Origin: Candidatus Saccharibacteria bacterium
Lineage (GTDB): Bacteria > Patescibacteriota > Saccharimonadia > Saccharimonadales > Saccharimonadaceae
NCBI GenBank assembly: GCA_016789455.1
Contig: JAEUQU010000002.1
Coordinates: 124,001 to 188,000, forward strand
DNA: 64,000 nucleotides
Reading direction: 5' to 3'
Position 1 is the stretch's first letter, and each line of letters starts with the position of its first letter. The translations under genes were made by a program, and so were the position numbers. This document shows positions 16,363 to 25,303 of this stretch, piece after piece. The notes under the pieces are model-generated. The model was not told where the DNA came from, searched no databases, and saw only the letters and a list, made by a program, of their open reading frames with translations.

Positions 16363-17499
16363 ATGATATTTAGAAAATCCTTTGTCGCACTGGGACTGAT
16401 CGTATCGGTCGCAGGCCTGACTGTGCTGACTGCCGCGCTGGCGCCGGAACCGGCTAACGCGGGCAATCAGCGTGTCATCACCATCCACGATGGCGGTGCG
16501 GAGCAGACGATTGCCACCGATGCCACTACTGTCGGCGAAGCCCTGAAGCGCGCCGGCGTCACTTTGGATTCGCATGATTCCGTTGAACCGGCTGCCAAGA
16601 CCGAACTGACAGCACCTGCTTATACCGTCAATGTCTATCGTGCCCGGCCGGTAACCGTGATCGATGGTGCCAAGCGCAAAGAAATCATGAGCCCGTACCA
16701 GAGCGCCCGCTCCATCGTCACGCACGCTGGCGTCGAGCTGTACGCCGAGGACCAGGTGGTCATGGAGCGTATCAATGATTTCATGACCGATGAAGGCATC
16801 GGCCTGAAGCTGACCATTGACCGTGCCATGCCGGTCAATCTGGTGCTGTATGGTGTCCAGACACAGATCCGCACCCGCGCCACTACGGTAAGCGAATTAC
16901 TGAAAGAAAAGAAGATCGTCCTGGGCAGGGACGACGGCGCATCGCTGCCGGGTGACACCGCCCTGACCGCCGGTATCATCGTCGATGTCTGGCGCAACGG
17001 CATCCAGACCAAGACCGAAGAGCAACCGGTCGCATTTGAGACCGAGTCCATCCAGGACGCCGACCGCGACATCGGTTTCAAAGAAATCCGTGAACCGGGC
17101 AAGCCGGGCAAGAAGATGGTCACCTACGAAGTCACCCTCAAGAATGGACAGGAAGTCGCCCGCAAAGAAATCCAAAGCGTCGTGACTGAACAGCCCAAGA
17201 AGCAGGTGCAGGTCGTCGGCGCCAAGCGTGGCAGCGTCGATGCCGCCTTGGCCGACGCCATGGCCCGCCTGCGCCAGTGCGAGGCTGGCGGCCGCTACGA
17301 CCGCAACAGCGGCAACGGCTACTACGGCGCCTATCAGTACGATGTCAGTACCTGGGCAGGGTACGGCGGCTTCCGTCTCCCCAGCGAAGCTCCACCGGCA
17401 GTCCAGGACGCCAAAGCTGCCGAGACCTATGGACGCCGTGGCTGGTCACCGTGGCCCGGCTGCACCCGGAAGTTAGGCCTGCAGGATGTCTACCGATAA
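16363..17499 (+). CDS. RpfB-like resuscitation-promoting factor (DUF348-G5-transglycosylase)
   Basis: A 378-aa secreted protein. Residues 1-33 are a signal peptide or anchor ending ANA. Residues about 38-210 look like tandem DUF348 ubiquitin-like modules (TTVGEAL and TTVSELL are the typical motifs), about 215-290 a G5 domain (IPF-like segment IGFKEIREPGKPGKKMVTYEV), and 300-378 the Rpf lysozyme-like domain with CEAGGRYDRNSGNGYYGAYQYD; Glu307 matches the catalytic glutamate. The order is that of actinobacterial RpfB, which cleaves peptidoglycan glycan strands. Its last 14 bp overlap rsmA, as in the rpfB-ksgA pair of Actinobacteria. Confidence 0.9.
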   Translation: MIFRKSFVALGLIVSVAGLTVLTAALAPEPANAGNQRVITIHDGGAEQTIATDATTVGEALKRAGVTLDSHDSVEPAAKTELTAPAYTVNVYRARPVTVIDGAKRKEIMSPYQSARSIVTHAGVELYAEDQVVMERINDFMTDEGIGLKLTIDRAMPVNLVLYGVQTQIRTRATTVSELLKEKKIVLGRDDGASLPGDTALTAGIIVDVWRNGIQTKTEEQPVAFETESIQDADRDIGFKEIREPGKPGKKMVTYEVTLKNGQEVARKEIQSVVTEQPKKQVQVVGAKRGSVDAALADAMARLRQCEAGGRYDRNSGNGYYGAYQYDVSTWAGYGGFRLPSEAPPAVQDAKAAETYGRRGWSPWPGCTRKLGLQDVYR

Positions 17500-18286
17500 A
17501 ACTGCCGGCCCTCTCCCTAATAAATCATTGGGACAGCACTGGCTCTTTGACAAAGCCAGTCTGCACCACATAGTCGGGTTCGCAGGTGTAGAGGCTGGCG
17601 ACACCGTGCTCGAGATCGGCCCGGGCAAAGGCCCGTTGACGCGGCTACTGCTCGAGAAGGGCGCTGCCGTCACGGCCGTCGAGTTCGATGCGGCATTGGC
17701 CATTGAACTGGCCCGCACTATCACGCTGCCCGGTTTCACCGTCCACCATGCCGATATCCTGCGGTATGACCTGTCGGTCATGCCCCTGGGCTATAAGGTA
17801 GTGGCGAATGTGCCGTATTACATCACCAGCAAGATCGTCAGGTTGCTATTGGAGTCGAACCGCCCGCCCGCCAGCGCCACCCTGCTTGTGCAGAAAGAGG
17901 TTGCCGAACGTCTGGCTGCCGGGCCTGGCGAGATGAGTCTGCTGAGTGTCTCTGCGCAGTTCTACGCCACTGTCACTTTGGGCGATGTCGTGCCTAAGGA
18001 GCTGTTTGAGCCGGCACCCAAGGTAGACTCCCGAGTGGTCCGGCTGGATTATACCGGCCCGAAATACGATGACGTTGACCGCCGTTTCTTTTTCCGGGTG
18101 GTAAAAGCCGGCTTTGCTGAGCGCCGCAAGAAACTGCGGTCCAGTCTGGCTGGTGGGCTGCAGTTGGAAAAATCCCGGTTGGACGGTATTCTTGCCGAAG
18201 CCGGTATTCCGGCCGAAGCCAGGGCGCAGGAGCTGACGTTGCAGCAATGGCATCGCCTGGCCTCGCTGCTGCCGATGGCGATGTGA
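17486..18286 (+). CDS. rsmA: 16S rRNA adenine dimethyltransferase
   Basis: A 266-aa methyltransferase that dimethylates the two adjacent adenines in the 3' hairpin (helix 45) of 16S rRNA. Seen: KSLGQHWLFDKASLHHI, the SAM loop VLEIGPGKGPLTRLLLEKG, and the target-adenine motif VANVPYYITSKIV (N-x-PY). The C-terminal helical domain is present. The ATG lies 14 bp inside the rpfB-like gene in another frame, indicating translational coupling. Confidence 0.96.
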   Translation: MSTDKTAGPLPNKSLGQHWLFDKASLHHIVGFAGVEAGDTVLEIGPGKGPLTRLLLEKGAAVTAVEFDAALAIELARTITLPGFTVHHADILRYDLSVMPLGYKVVANVPYYITSKIVRLLLESNRPPASATLLVQKEVAERLAAGPGEMSLLSVSAQFYATVTLGDVVPKELFEPAPKVDSRVVRLDYTGPKYDDVDRRFFFRVVKAGFAERRKKLRSSLAGGLQLEKSRLDGILAEAGIPAEARAQELTLQQWHRLASLLPMAM

Positions 18287-18324
18287 TAGTTGGGGTTTGA
18301 GGCGTGGTTTGGCGCCGGAAGGGG

Positions 18325-18330
18325 TATAAT
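18325..18330 (+). promoter_or_regulatory. -10 box TATAAT 6 nt before a start codon
   Basis: TATAAT at 18325-18330 followed by CGAAGT and the ATG at 18337. The expected transcription start falls on or next to the A of the ATG. One of about eighteen such cases in the window. Confidence 0.75.
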
Positions 18331-18336
18331 CGAAGT

Positions 18337-19110
18337 ATGACCGCCGCAATACAACCGACTGTTTTTAAAAGCATGCCTGTGTTTGCCCGGGCCTCCACTC
18401 TGGCCGACGGCACCATGTCATCGCCGCAAGGAGCCACGACTGACGTGCAGCAACACCGCACCAAGTGGTTATCCACGCTTCGCATCAGCCCGGAGCACAC
18501 CACGCTGCTAAAGGTGACATACGGCGAAGGCATCGATTACCTGCGCATCAAGACGGCCGACGTCGCCGACAAAGGCCGTGGCATCATCGATCTGGAGCAC
18601 AACGTCATCGCCGACGCACTTTTCACGCGTGAAAAGTCGCACGCCCTGTTTCTGCCGCTGGCCGACTGCGGCGGCGTGGTGCTGTTTGATGCCCGCCAGC
18701 GGATTCTGGGTGTCGTCCACCTTGGACGACAGGCGACCTTCGCAGGGCTGGCCGCCCGCACCATCGACTATATGGTGGAGCAGTTCGGCACCGATCCGGC
18801 CGATGTGCATGTCTGGATCAGCCCGAGCATCAGCGGCGATTCCTATCATCTCAAGTATTTTGACTTCGCCGACGACCCGGCCTGGCAACCGTTCACCCGC
18901 AAAGACGGTGAGGGCTGGCTGGTCGACCTGCAGGCGTATAATACGGCACAGATGGTCGCCGCCGGCGTGCCAGAGGCCCATATCGACCATTCCGGCGTCG
19001 ACACCGCCACCCATCCCGATTACCCCTCGCACCATCGCTTCAGTGTCCATAACGAGCAGTCCAAGGCTGGCCGGTTTGCCATCGTCGCCATGATCAAGGA
19101 AGGGAAGTAG
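18337..19110 (+). CDS. YfiH/LACC1-like purine nucleoside phosphorylase family protein (divergent)
   Basis: A 257-aa protein. The core FLPLADCGGVVLFD followed by ILGVVHLGRQATFAGLAART corresponds to the TADC-x-P-x-L-x-D / V-A-x-V-H-A-G-W-R-G signature of the YfiH (laccase-domain, purine phosphorylase/adenosine deaminase) family, with the zinc-binding Cys and His conserved. HAGWRG is changed to HLGRQA, so the activity is uncertain. The open frame begins at 18304, but TATAAT 6 nt before the ATG at 18337 sets the start. It is 1 nt from the next gene, a C39-like peptidase, so both probably form an operon. Confidence 0.75.
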   Translation: MTAAIQPTVFKSMPVFARASTLADGTMSSPQGATTDVQQHRTKWLSTLRISPEHTTLLKVTYGEGIDYLRIKTADVADKGRGIIDLEHNVIADALFTREKSHALFLPLADCGGVVLFDARQRILGVVHLGRQATFAGLAARTIDYMVEQFGTDPADVHVWISPSISGDSYHLKYFDFADDPAWQPFTRKDGEGWLVDLQAYNTAQMVAAGVPEAHIDHSGVDTATHPDYPSHHRFSVHNEQSKAGRFAIVAMIKEGK

Positions 19111-19111
19111 C

Positions 19112-19783
19112 ATGCAACCGATAGACTATGATTTTGAAGATGTCCGCCAGACGACCGAGCGCAACTGCAGCCAGACGGCACTGGCTATGCTGATGTCGTA
19201 CTATGGTCACCCCATGAGCGTCGAAGATGTCATGCGCACCGTGCCGCAAGGCCGCGACGAGCAAGGCAACCCGTATGGCAGCAACCTGGTGCAGGAGCTG
19301 GCTGCCTGGTGTCTGAGTGCCGGCTTCGGTGTCCGCATGCATACCTTTGATTGCCAGATCATCGACCTGGCCTGGGAAGGGCTGCCCGCCACCGAACTGA
19401 TTAACCGCCTGGAAGCCGCCCGCGGCGTCCGGATTTCGGCCGCCCAGGGCCCGCATATCTCCAACCAGTACATCGATGCCTACCTCAACTTCCTCAAGCG
19501 TGGCGGCAACCTCCGCATCGAGCCGTTCCCGCGCGCCCGTCTGCTGTACGAGTTGCTGCAGAAGGCACCGGTGGTCGTGGCGGTCTGCTTCAACACGCTG
19601 CACAACGCCGGTGGCAGTGAAACTACCCACACCGTCCTGGTGTACGGCTACGATCCACAGGGTAATTTCCTGGTGGCAGACCCGTATGAAGGCCGCATCG
19701 TCGTCGATCCGGAACGGCTGGTCTGCGCCATCTCGGCCGCGCAGATTGAGTGTGACAACGTCCTCTTCCAGATCACGACGTAG
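19112..19783 (+). CDS. C39-like papain-fold cysteine peptidase
   Basis: A 223-aa protein without signal peptide. The papain-like triad is visible: Cys19 in ERNCSQTALAMLMSYYG, His173 in ETTHTVLVYGYD, and Asp in LVADPYEG about 16 residues later, as in peptidase C39-like family 2. Substrate unknown; related proteins cleave leader peptides or isopeptide bonds, or act as toxins or effectors. It starts 1 nt after the YfiH-like gene. Confidence 0.8.
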   Translation: MQPIDYDFEDVRQTTERNCSQTALAMLMSYYGHPMSVEDVMRTVPQGRDEQGNPYGSNLVQELAAWCLSAGFGVRMHTFDCQIIDLAWEGLPATELINRLEAARGVRISAAQGPHISNQYIDAYLNFLKRGGNLRIEPFPRARLLYELLQKAPVVVAVCFNTLHNAGGSETTHTVLVYGYDPQGNFLVADPYEGRIVVDPERLVCAISAAQIECDNVLFQITT

Positions 19784-19889
19784 CCAGCGGGCACCGGCTG
19801 TCGGCAGTCTGCAATAGAGCCTTTGATAGCCACCCCTGTTGGTATCTGATATAATACCCCAGTATTATCAGCTAACAGGAGTCTATAGC

Positions 19890-21644
19890 ATGGACGAACA
19901 AAAACCGTCGACATTCTACGTCGCGACCGCCATCCCCTACGTCAACGCAAAACCGCACATCGGCAATGCTATGGACTACATGTTGGCCGACGTTCTGGCG
20001 CGCTACTATACCCAACAGGATATCCCGGTGTTCTTCGGGGTAGGCAGCGACGAGCACGGCAACAAGATTGCCGCCAAGGCCGCCGAAGCCGGCCTGACCC
20101 CGCAGCAGTACACTGACCAGATGGTCCCGGCTTTCCATGACATGCTGAACCGGCTGAATATCAGCTACACGGATTTCATCCGGACCTCAGAAGCCCGTCA
20201 TGAGACAGCCTCCCAGTATATCTGGCAAAAGCTGCAGCCATACATCTATAAAGGCACATATGAGGGCTGGTACTGTGTCGGCTGTGAATCATTCGTCACC
20301 GCCAAGCAGGCCACGGAGAACAACGGCGTCTGCCCCGACCACAAACAGCCGTATGTCCAGCTGAGCGAAGAGAACTATTACTTCCGTCTCAGCGCCTTCA
20401 CCGAGCACGTCAAGCAGGCCATCGAAAGCGATACGCTCAAGATCCAGCCGACTTTCCGCAAGAAAGAAATTCTCAACCTCCTGAACCACGGCCTGGAAGA
20501 CATCAGCATCTCCCGCCCGCGCAAGAACCTGAGCTGGGGCATCCCGGTACCCAACGACCCCAATCATGTGATGTACGTCTGGTTTGAGGCGCTCATCAAC
20601 TATGTCAGCATCCTGGGGTACCCGGACGGTCCGCTCTTCGCCCGTCTGTGGCCCGCCAACGTCCAGGTCATCGGCAAAGATATCCTCCGTTTCCACGCTG
20701 CCATCTGGCCGGCCATGCTGATCGGCCTCGGCCTGCCGCTGCCCAAGAAGCTGCTGGTCCATGGGTTCGTAAACGTCGGCGGCGCCAAGATGAGCAAGAC
20801 CGTCGGCAATGTCGTCGATCCGATCCAGATCGCCGATGAGTACGGCGTCGACGCCTTCCGCTACTTCTTCCTGCGCCACATCCCGACGCTTGACGACGGT
20901 GACTTCACCTGGGAAAAGTTCGAGACAGCCTACAACACCGAGCTGGGCAATGAGCTTGGTAACCTCGTGCAGCGCGTGGCCAGTATGGTCGTCCGCTACC
21001 AGAACGGCATGATCACCCAGATCGCACCGGCCGTCCACGACACTGCCCAGTATCAGGCGGCCATGACCGAACTGCGCCTCAATGACGCCTTCGACGCCGT
21101 CTGGGACCAGGTGCGCCAGCTGAATGTCTATCTGGAAGAGGTCAAGCCCTGGGCTTTGGCCAAGGCCGGCGAAAAAGAGGCCTCGCATCTGAACGAGGTC
21201 TTGGCGTACGCCGCTGGCAGCCTTGTCCATATTGCCGACCTGCTTCTGCCGTTCCTGCCCGACACTGCCGAATCAATCCGCCGCACCTTCACCGCCGATG
21301 TCATCACTACCGGCGATGTGCTCTTTCCGAAAATTTACAAGCATACGCCTGATCCCAAGCTGACCCACAAGACGCCTGCTGCCACGGCGAGCCGTGCAGC
21401 ATCTGCACAGGCGGCTGCACAAGCTGCACAGCCCGCTGCTCCCGCGCCCGCTCCGCACAATCCGGCGCCGACGGCCGCTCCGGAGCCCGTGCAACTGCCC
21501 CCGCCGCCGCCCGGCGTCATCCAGCCTGCTCCATCCCAGCCATTGACACCTGTTGGTCCCGCACAGCCGCCCGCCGCTCCTGCGGCCACACCGCCGGCCG
21601 CTCCGCAACCATCCGCCGCGCCACCAGCCGAACCCCAGCGATAA
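19890..21644 (+). CDS. metG: Methionyl-tRNA synthetase with an Ala/Pro-rich C-terminal tail
   Basis: A 584-aa class I enzyme. HIGH is PHIGN at residues 22-26, KMSKS is KMSKT at 300-304, and the connective insert has CVGC and a further Cys/His pair (CPDH) that can bind zinc. The anticodon-binding helical domain reaches about residue 480. Beyond about residue 490 there is no EMAP-type tRNA-binding domain but some 90 residues almost wholly of Ala, Pro and Gln. AGGAG lies 10 nt upstream of the ATG at 19890 and a TATAAT box before it; the longer open frame from 19839 is not used. tatD begins 4 nt after its stop. Confidence 0.95.
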   Translation: MDEQKPSTFYVATAIPYVNAKPHIGNAMDYMLADVLARYYTQQDIPVFFGVGSDEHGNKIAAKAAEAGLTPQQYTDQMVPAFHDMLNRLNISYTDFIRTSEARHETASQYIWQKLQPYIYKGTYEGWYCVGCESFVTAKQATENNGVCPDHKQPYVQLSEENYYFRLSAFTEHVKQAIESDTLKIQPTFRKKEILNLLNHGLEDISISRPRKNLSWGIPVPNDPNHVMYVWFEALINYVSILGYPDGPLFARLWPANVQVIGKDILRFHAAIWPAMLIGLGLPLPKKLLVHGFVNVGGAKMSKTVGNVVDPIQIADEYGVDAFRYFFLRHIPTLDDGDFTWEKFETAYNTELGNELGNLVQRVASMVVRYQNGMITQIAPAVHDTAQYQAAMTELRLNDAFDAVWDQVRQLNVYLEEVKPWALAKAGEKEASHLNEVLAYAAGSLVHIADLLLPFLPDTAESIRRTFTADVITTGDVLFPKIYKHTPDPKLTHKTPAATASRAASAQAAAQAAQPAAPAPAPHNPAPTAAPEPVQLPPPPPGVIQPAPSQPLTPVGPAQPPAAPAATPPAAPQPSAAPPAEPQR

Positions 21645-21648
21645 GCCG

Positions 21649-22446
21649 ATGTTCACCGATACCCATTGCCACATCCACGAGGATGATTATCCGCTTGACC
21701 CCGAGGCGGCCTACACCCGCGCCATGGCCGACGGTGTCGACCGCCTGCTGTGCGTCGGCACCAGCGCCGATAGCAGTGCCCGCGCCATGTCCTTCGCTGC
21801 CGCGCACGCCGGTGTCTGGGCCGTCATCGGCATTCACCCGCACGAGGCGGCCAAATTCGGCGCGGCCTTAGGCGTCTTTGGTGGGTCAAACGGCGGCTGG
21901 GCAGCCATCCAGGAGTTGGCGCTGACCAATCCGGCCAAACTGGTAGGTATCGGCGAGTGCGGCCTGGATTACTATTACCATGATGACGAAGATGACCGGC
22001 AGCTCCAGCGCGACCTCCTGCGTCAACACCTGGAGCTGGCCTCCGCCCTGCAGCTGCCGGTGTCGTTCCATGTCCGTGACGCCTTTGACGATTTCTGGCC
22101 GATTTTCGATGAGTTCAAGGGCATCAGGGGCGTCTTGCACAGCTTCACAGACTCTAGTGACAATCTGGCCAAAGCCTTGGAACGGGGATTGTACATAGGG
22201 GTGAACGGCATCAGTACCTTCACTAAGATCCCAGAACAGATCACCATGTTCTCCTCAATACCGTTGGAAAAATTACTACTAGAAACCGATGCGCCATACT
22301 TGACACCAAAGCCGCTTCGTGGTAGTATAAATGAGCCAGCGTTCATTACGCATGTGGCACGCTCCCACGCCGCTCTCCGCGGCATCCCGGTGGAAGCTGT
22401 TGCCACCGCTACAGATCGGAACGCTACTTCACTCTTTTCAATTTAG
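21649..22446 (+). CDS. tatD: TatD-family metal-dependent deoxyribonuclease
   Basis: A 265-aa TIM-barrel hydrolase. The metal ligands are seen in MFTDTHCHIHEDD, GIGECGLDYYY, SFHVRDAF and VLHSFTD, and the closing LLLETDAPYLTPKPLRG is diagnostic. The start at 21649 follows the metG stop by 4 nt. The metG-tatD pairing is widespread in bacteria. Confidence 0.95.
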   Translation: MFTDTHCHIHEDDYPLDPEAAYTRAMADGVDRLLCVGTSADSSARAMSFAAAHAGVWAVIGIHPHEAAKFGAALGVFGGSNGGWAAIQELALTNPAKLVGIGECGLDYYYHDDEDDRQLQRDLLRQHLELASALQLPVSFHVRDAFDDFWPIFDEFKGIRGVLHSFTDSSDNLAKALERGLYIGVNGISTFTKIPEQITMFSSIPLEKLLLETDAPYLTPKPLRGSINEPAFITHVARSHAALRGIPVEAVATATDRNATSLFSI

Positions 22447-22509
22447 TCAAAACAAACTGACAAACCGTTAAAGGCGTGCAATTAACTCTTAATGCATGGA
22501 GATTTAACC

Positions 22510-23034
22510 GTGTCCGAACAACGTACAGCCCCTTCAGATGGTATCTTCCACCTGCCGGCCCAGCCGGAAGATGGCGGGATTTCTTCTGAATACATCCAGG
22601 GCGGCATCATGCAAGCCGAGCAATTTGCCAACGGGTATGCTGCCTCCACTCCAGAGGCAGTGCCGGCACCGGCAACAGCCGAAGACCAGGCCCTGGCCGC
22701 CGCAGCTGCCGCAGAAACCGCCAAGGCATATGCAATGTCCGAGGCCAGTGTGGTCCGCACCCCGCGGGTCGTTCAGGCTGGTGGCGAGCATGTGGTCATC
22801 TCGGTCCGCGATAACGTCATCACCGGCCGGCCGCTTGAAACTGAATATGATCACGACGCCCATGAGCAGGAGACTGCTGCTGCCGAAGTGCGTGAAGCAG
22901 TCGGCCTGACCGCCGGTATCATCGCCCGCCGCCAAGGCCTGATCGACCCGCTGCGCGACTCCTTGGATGATGACGATCCCGACCGTCGCGCCGGCACCTG
23001 GAACGGTCTGGTCACCTCTGGAGAACGGTCATGA
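22510..23034 (+). CDS. Uncharacterised soluble protein, Ala/Glu-rich
   Basis: A 174-aa protein from the GTG at 22510 (GGAG 8 nt upstream); an ATG at 22492 in the same frame is an alternative. Residues about 25-80 are an Ala-rich helical stretch, and residues 80-115 contain VVRTPRVVQAGGEHVVISVRDN. No TM helix or known motif. It overlaps the next gene by 4 nt (ATGA), so the two are translationally coupled and likely work together. Confidence 0.65.
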   Translation: MSEQRTAPSDGIFHLPAQPEDGGISSEYIQGGIMQAEQFANGYAASTPEAVPAPATAEDQALAAAAAAETAKAYAMSEASVVRTPRVVQAGGEHVVISVRDNVITGRPLETEYDHDAHEQETAAAEVREAVGLTAGIIARRQGLIDPLRDSLDDDDPDRRAGTWNGLVTSGERS

Positions 23035-23450
23035 TGCTCAAGAAACTGGTCAATCTGTTCGTCGGCGACACCAGCACAGTGCCGAATATCCGCCGTTCGA
23101 CCCGCAAATACTCCGAGCGCGACCTGCTGCGCAAAGAATCGCTGATCGGCCGCCAGCTGTTCGGTGAGGTGCCGCAGGGTCACCAACGCGAGTTCTTCTG
23201 CCTGGACGAGCGGACCTGGATCTGGTACGAAAAATGGATTGATCCTGCCACCAAGAAAGAGCAGGAGCAGACCACCCGCTACGAATTGCACACCAACGGC
23301 ATCATCAAGATCCAGGCAGGGCAGCCGTACAAGGTCATCGAAGGCGAGGAGCTGACGAACCTGGTCGGTGCCATGCGCCTGTACAACCAGCGTGTCTCCG
23401 AGGAAGTCTATCACCTCGATCCGGCTACCAACCAGCCGCTGACCGCCTAA
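23031..23450 (+). CDS. Uncharacterised protein coupled to the preceding gene
   Basis: A 139-aa soluble protein, basic at the N-terminus, with an aromatic strand-rich centre (REFFCLDERTWIWYEKWIDP, then TRYELHTNGIIKIQAGQPYKVIEGEE). No family recognised. The start overlaps the upstream stop as ATGA, and a terminator follows at 23474-23512, so the pair forms a two-gene unit. Confidence 0.7.
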   Translation: MMLKKLVNLFVGDTSTVPNIRRSTRKYSERDLLRKESLIGRQLFGEVPQGHQREFFCLDERTWIWYEKWIDPATKKEQEQTTRYELHTNGIIKIQAGQPYKVIEGEELTNLVGAMRLYNQRVSEEVYHLDPATNQPLTA

Positions 23451-23473
23451 ATAAACTACCATATGCAAAGCAG

Positions 23474-23512
23474 GCGCCAGGATGCACGACCCTTACGGCC
23501 GGCTCCTGGCGC
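23474..23512 (+). terminator. Rho-independent terminator
   Basis: GCGCCAGGA (23474-23482) pairs with TCCTGGCGC (23504-23512) over 9 bp, followed by TTCTTGTT. The -10 box of the next gene begins only 8 nt later. Confidence 0.85.
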
Positions 23513-23531
23513 TTCTTGTTATACTGAGACC

Positions 23532-24692
23532 ATGAATAGTAGCGTTTATCTGGATTATGCGGCGGCGACTCCGGTCGATGCGCGCGTCATAGCGGCCATG
23601 CAGCCGTACTTCAGTGACGCTTTTTACAATCCCTCGGCCAGCTATAAGGCGGCCAGGGCAGTGCGGGCAGATGTCGAGCAGGCGCGCGGTATGCTGGCGG
23701 ACTGGCTTGGGGCTAAGGCGCGTGAGGTCATCGTGACGGCCGGCGCCACCGAATCAGCTAATCTGGCGCTGCACGGCGTCATGCGGGCGCACCCCGGGGC
23801 GAGCGTGGCTGTCGGTGCTATCGAGCATGACGCGGTGCTGGAGACGGCCCGGCAATACCCTCATGAAATAATTCCAGTGGATGACAGCGGGGCGGTGGGC
23901 GAGCAGGCGCTGCGTGCGGCCATCCGTGATGATACGGTGCTGGTCTCTATCGGCTACGCCAGCGGCATGCTGGGGACGCTGCAGCCTATCAAGCGGCTTG
24001 GGCAGCTGATCGCGGCAGTGAGGACGGAGCGCCGCGAGGCTGGCAACACGCTGCCGCTATATTTTTACACCGACGCCTCCCAAGCGGCCGCCTATGCCGA
24101 TATGCACGTCAGTCGGCTGGGCGTCGACCTGATGACCGTCGGGGCACAGAAACTGTACGGCCCCAAGCAGGTCGGGCTGTTGTACGTGCGGACCGGCACG
24201 CAGCTTTCCGTGGTCATGCAGGGCGGCGGTCAGGAATCGGGCCTACGCTCCGGCACTGAGAATGTCCCGGGTATCATCGGCTTTGCCGAAGCCGTCCGGC
24301 TGGTCCGTGCCGAGCGTGACGAGCGGGCGTGCCACGTCGGGCAGCTGCGTGCTTTGTTTGAAAAGCGCCTGCAAGAGGCGCTGGGCGACAGCTGTGTCTT
24401 TACGACGGCCCGGCAGCGGATTCCGCACATCTCTCATTTTGTCATGCCGGGCATCGATGCCGAGACATTGTTATTCATGCTGGATGAACGGGATATCATG
24501 GTTGCTACCGGTGCCGCCTGCGCCGCTAACAAGCAGACGGCCTCGACCGTATTGTTGGCCATCGGACTTGATGAGGCGCACCGGCAGGGAAGTCTGCGCT
24601 GTTCGTTCAGTCATCTGCTGACCCTGGAGGACGTAGAGCGTGCCGTAAAAGAAATAATTGGCTGTGTGAGAATAATGAAGGATACTGCATGA
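23532..24692 (+). CDS. Cysteine desulfurase (NifS/IscS family)
   Basis: A 386-aa PLP enzyme taking sulfur from cysteine. Opening VYLDYAAATPVDARV and GATESANLAL are typical; the PLP lysine is Lys207 in GAQKLYGPK, and the catalytic cysteine is Cys330 in ATGAACAANKQ. The start at 23532 lies 6 nt after TATACT (23520-23525), with no Shine-Dalgarno site; the frame open from 23463 runs through the terminator. It overlaps the DUF218 gene by ATGA, and mnmA follows by GTGA overlap, so it most likely supplies sulfur for tRNA thiolation rather than Fe-S assembly. Confidence 0.92.
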   Translation: MNSSVYLDYAAATPVDARVIAAMQPYFSDAFYNPSASYKAARAVRADVEQARGMLADWLGAKAREVIVTAGATESANLALHGVMRAHPGASVAVGAIEHDAVLETARQYPHEIIPVDDSGAVGEQALRAAIRDDTVLVSIGYASGMLGTLQPIKRLGQLIAAVRTERREAGNTLPLYFYTDASQAAAYADMHVSRLGVDLMTVGAQKLYGPKQVGLLYVRTGTQLSVVMQGGGQESGLRSGTENVPGIIGFAEAVRLVRAERDERACHVGQLRALFEKRLQEALGDSCVFTTARQRIPHISHFVMPGIDAETLLFMLDERDIMVATGAACAANKQTASTVLLAIGLDEAHRQGSLRCSFSHLLTLEDVERAVKEIIGCVRIMKDTA

Positions 24693-25303
24693 AAAAATTG
24701 AGCGGATTGTTGATAACCGTCGTGGTGCTGGCCGGGTTGCTGGGCATTGGGACGCAGATGTACGTCTCGGTGGATGACCTGGCGGGCTGCGAGGACCGTC
24801 CGACGACTGGCGGCTGCGTCAAAGCCGATGCCATCGTGGCCATCAGCGGCGGCGATACGTCGGCGCGGACGGCCGAGGCTGTCGAACTCTATAAGCGCGG
24901 CTGGGCCGGGACGCTGATCGTTTCCGGTGCGGCGCTTGATCCGACCGGTCCTTCCAATGCGGCCACCATGCGGGCCGAGGCGATCCGCGCCGGCGTGCCT
25001 TCCAACCGTATCCTGGTGGATGAACTGTCGCAGGATACCAGCGGTAATGCCAAGGGTGTGGCCATGGTGGCCCGCGAGCACGACCTGCGCCGCGTCATCG
25101 TCGTCACCTCGCCGTATCATCAGCGCCGGGCGGAGCTGGTCTTTGAGCGGGCTTTCATGGACTTCGGTTCGGTGCGCAGCCACCCGACGCAGGGCGACCA
25201 GTACTGGCCGCCGCTGTGGTGGACGCAACCGGGCAGCTGGATCCTGGTAATCGGCGAGATGGCCAAGACGGTCGCAGAGCTCTCCAAGGGCAGCCAGCCG
25301 TGA
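24689..25303 (+). CDS. DUF218 (YdcF/SanA-like) membrane-anchored protein
   Basis: A 204-aa protein with an N-terminal TM segment (about 5-25), then the DUF218 core: ADAIVAISGGDTSARTAEAVELYKRGW, LIVSGAA, a helix with AEAIRAGVPSNRILVDELSQDTSGNA and VVTSPYHQRRAELVF. This family is linked to envelope or surface integrity, but its reaction is unknown. It lies between cysteine desulfurase and mnmA with overlapping start and stop codons on both sides. Confidence 0.85.
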   Translation: MKKLSGLLITVVVLAGLLGIGTQMYVSVDDLAGCEDRPTTGGCVKADAIVAISGGDTSARTAEAVELYKRGWAGTLIVSGAALDPTGPSNAATMRAEAIRAGVPSNRILVDELSQDTSGNAKGVAMVAREHDLRRVIVVTSPYHQRRAELVFERAFMDFGSVRSHPTQGDQYWPPLWWTQPGSWILVIGEMAKTVAELSKGSQP

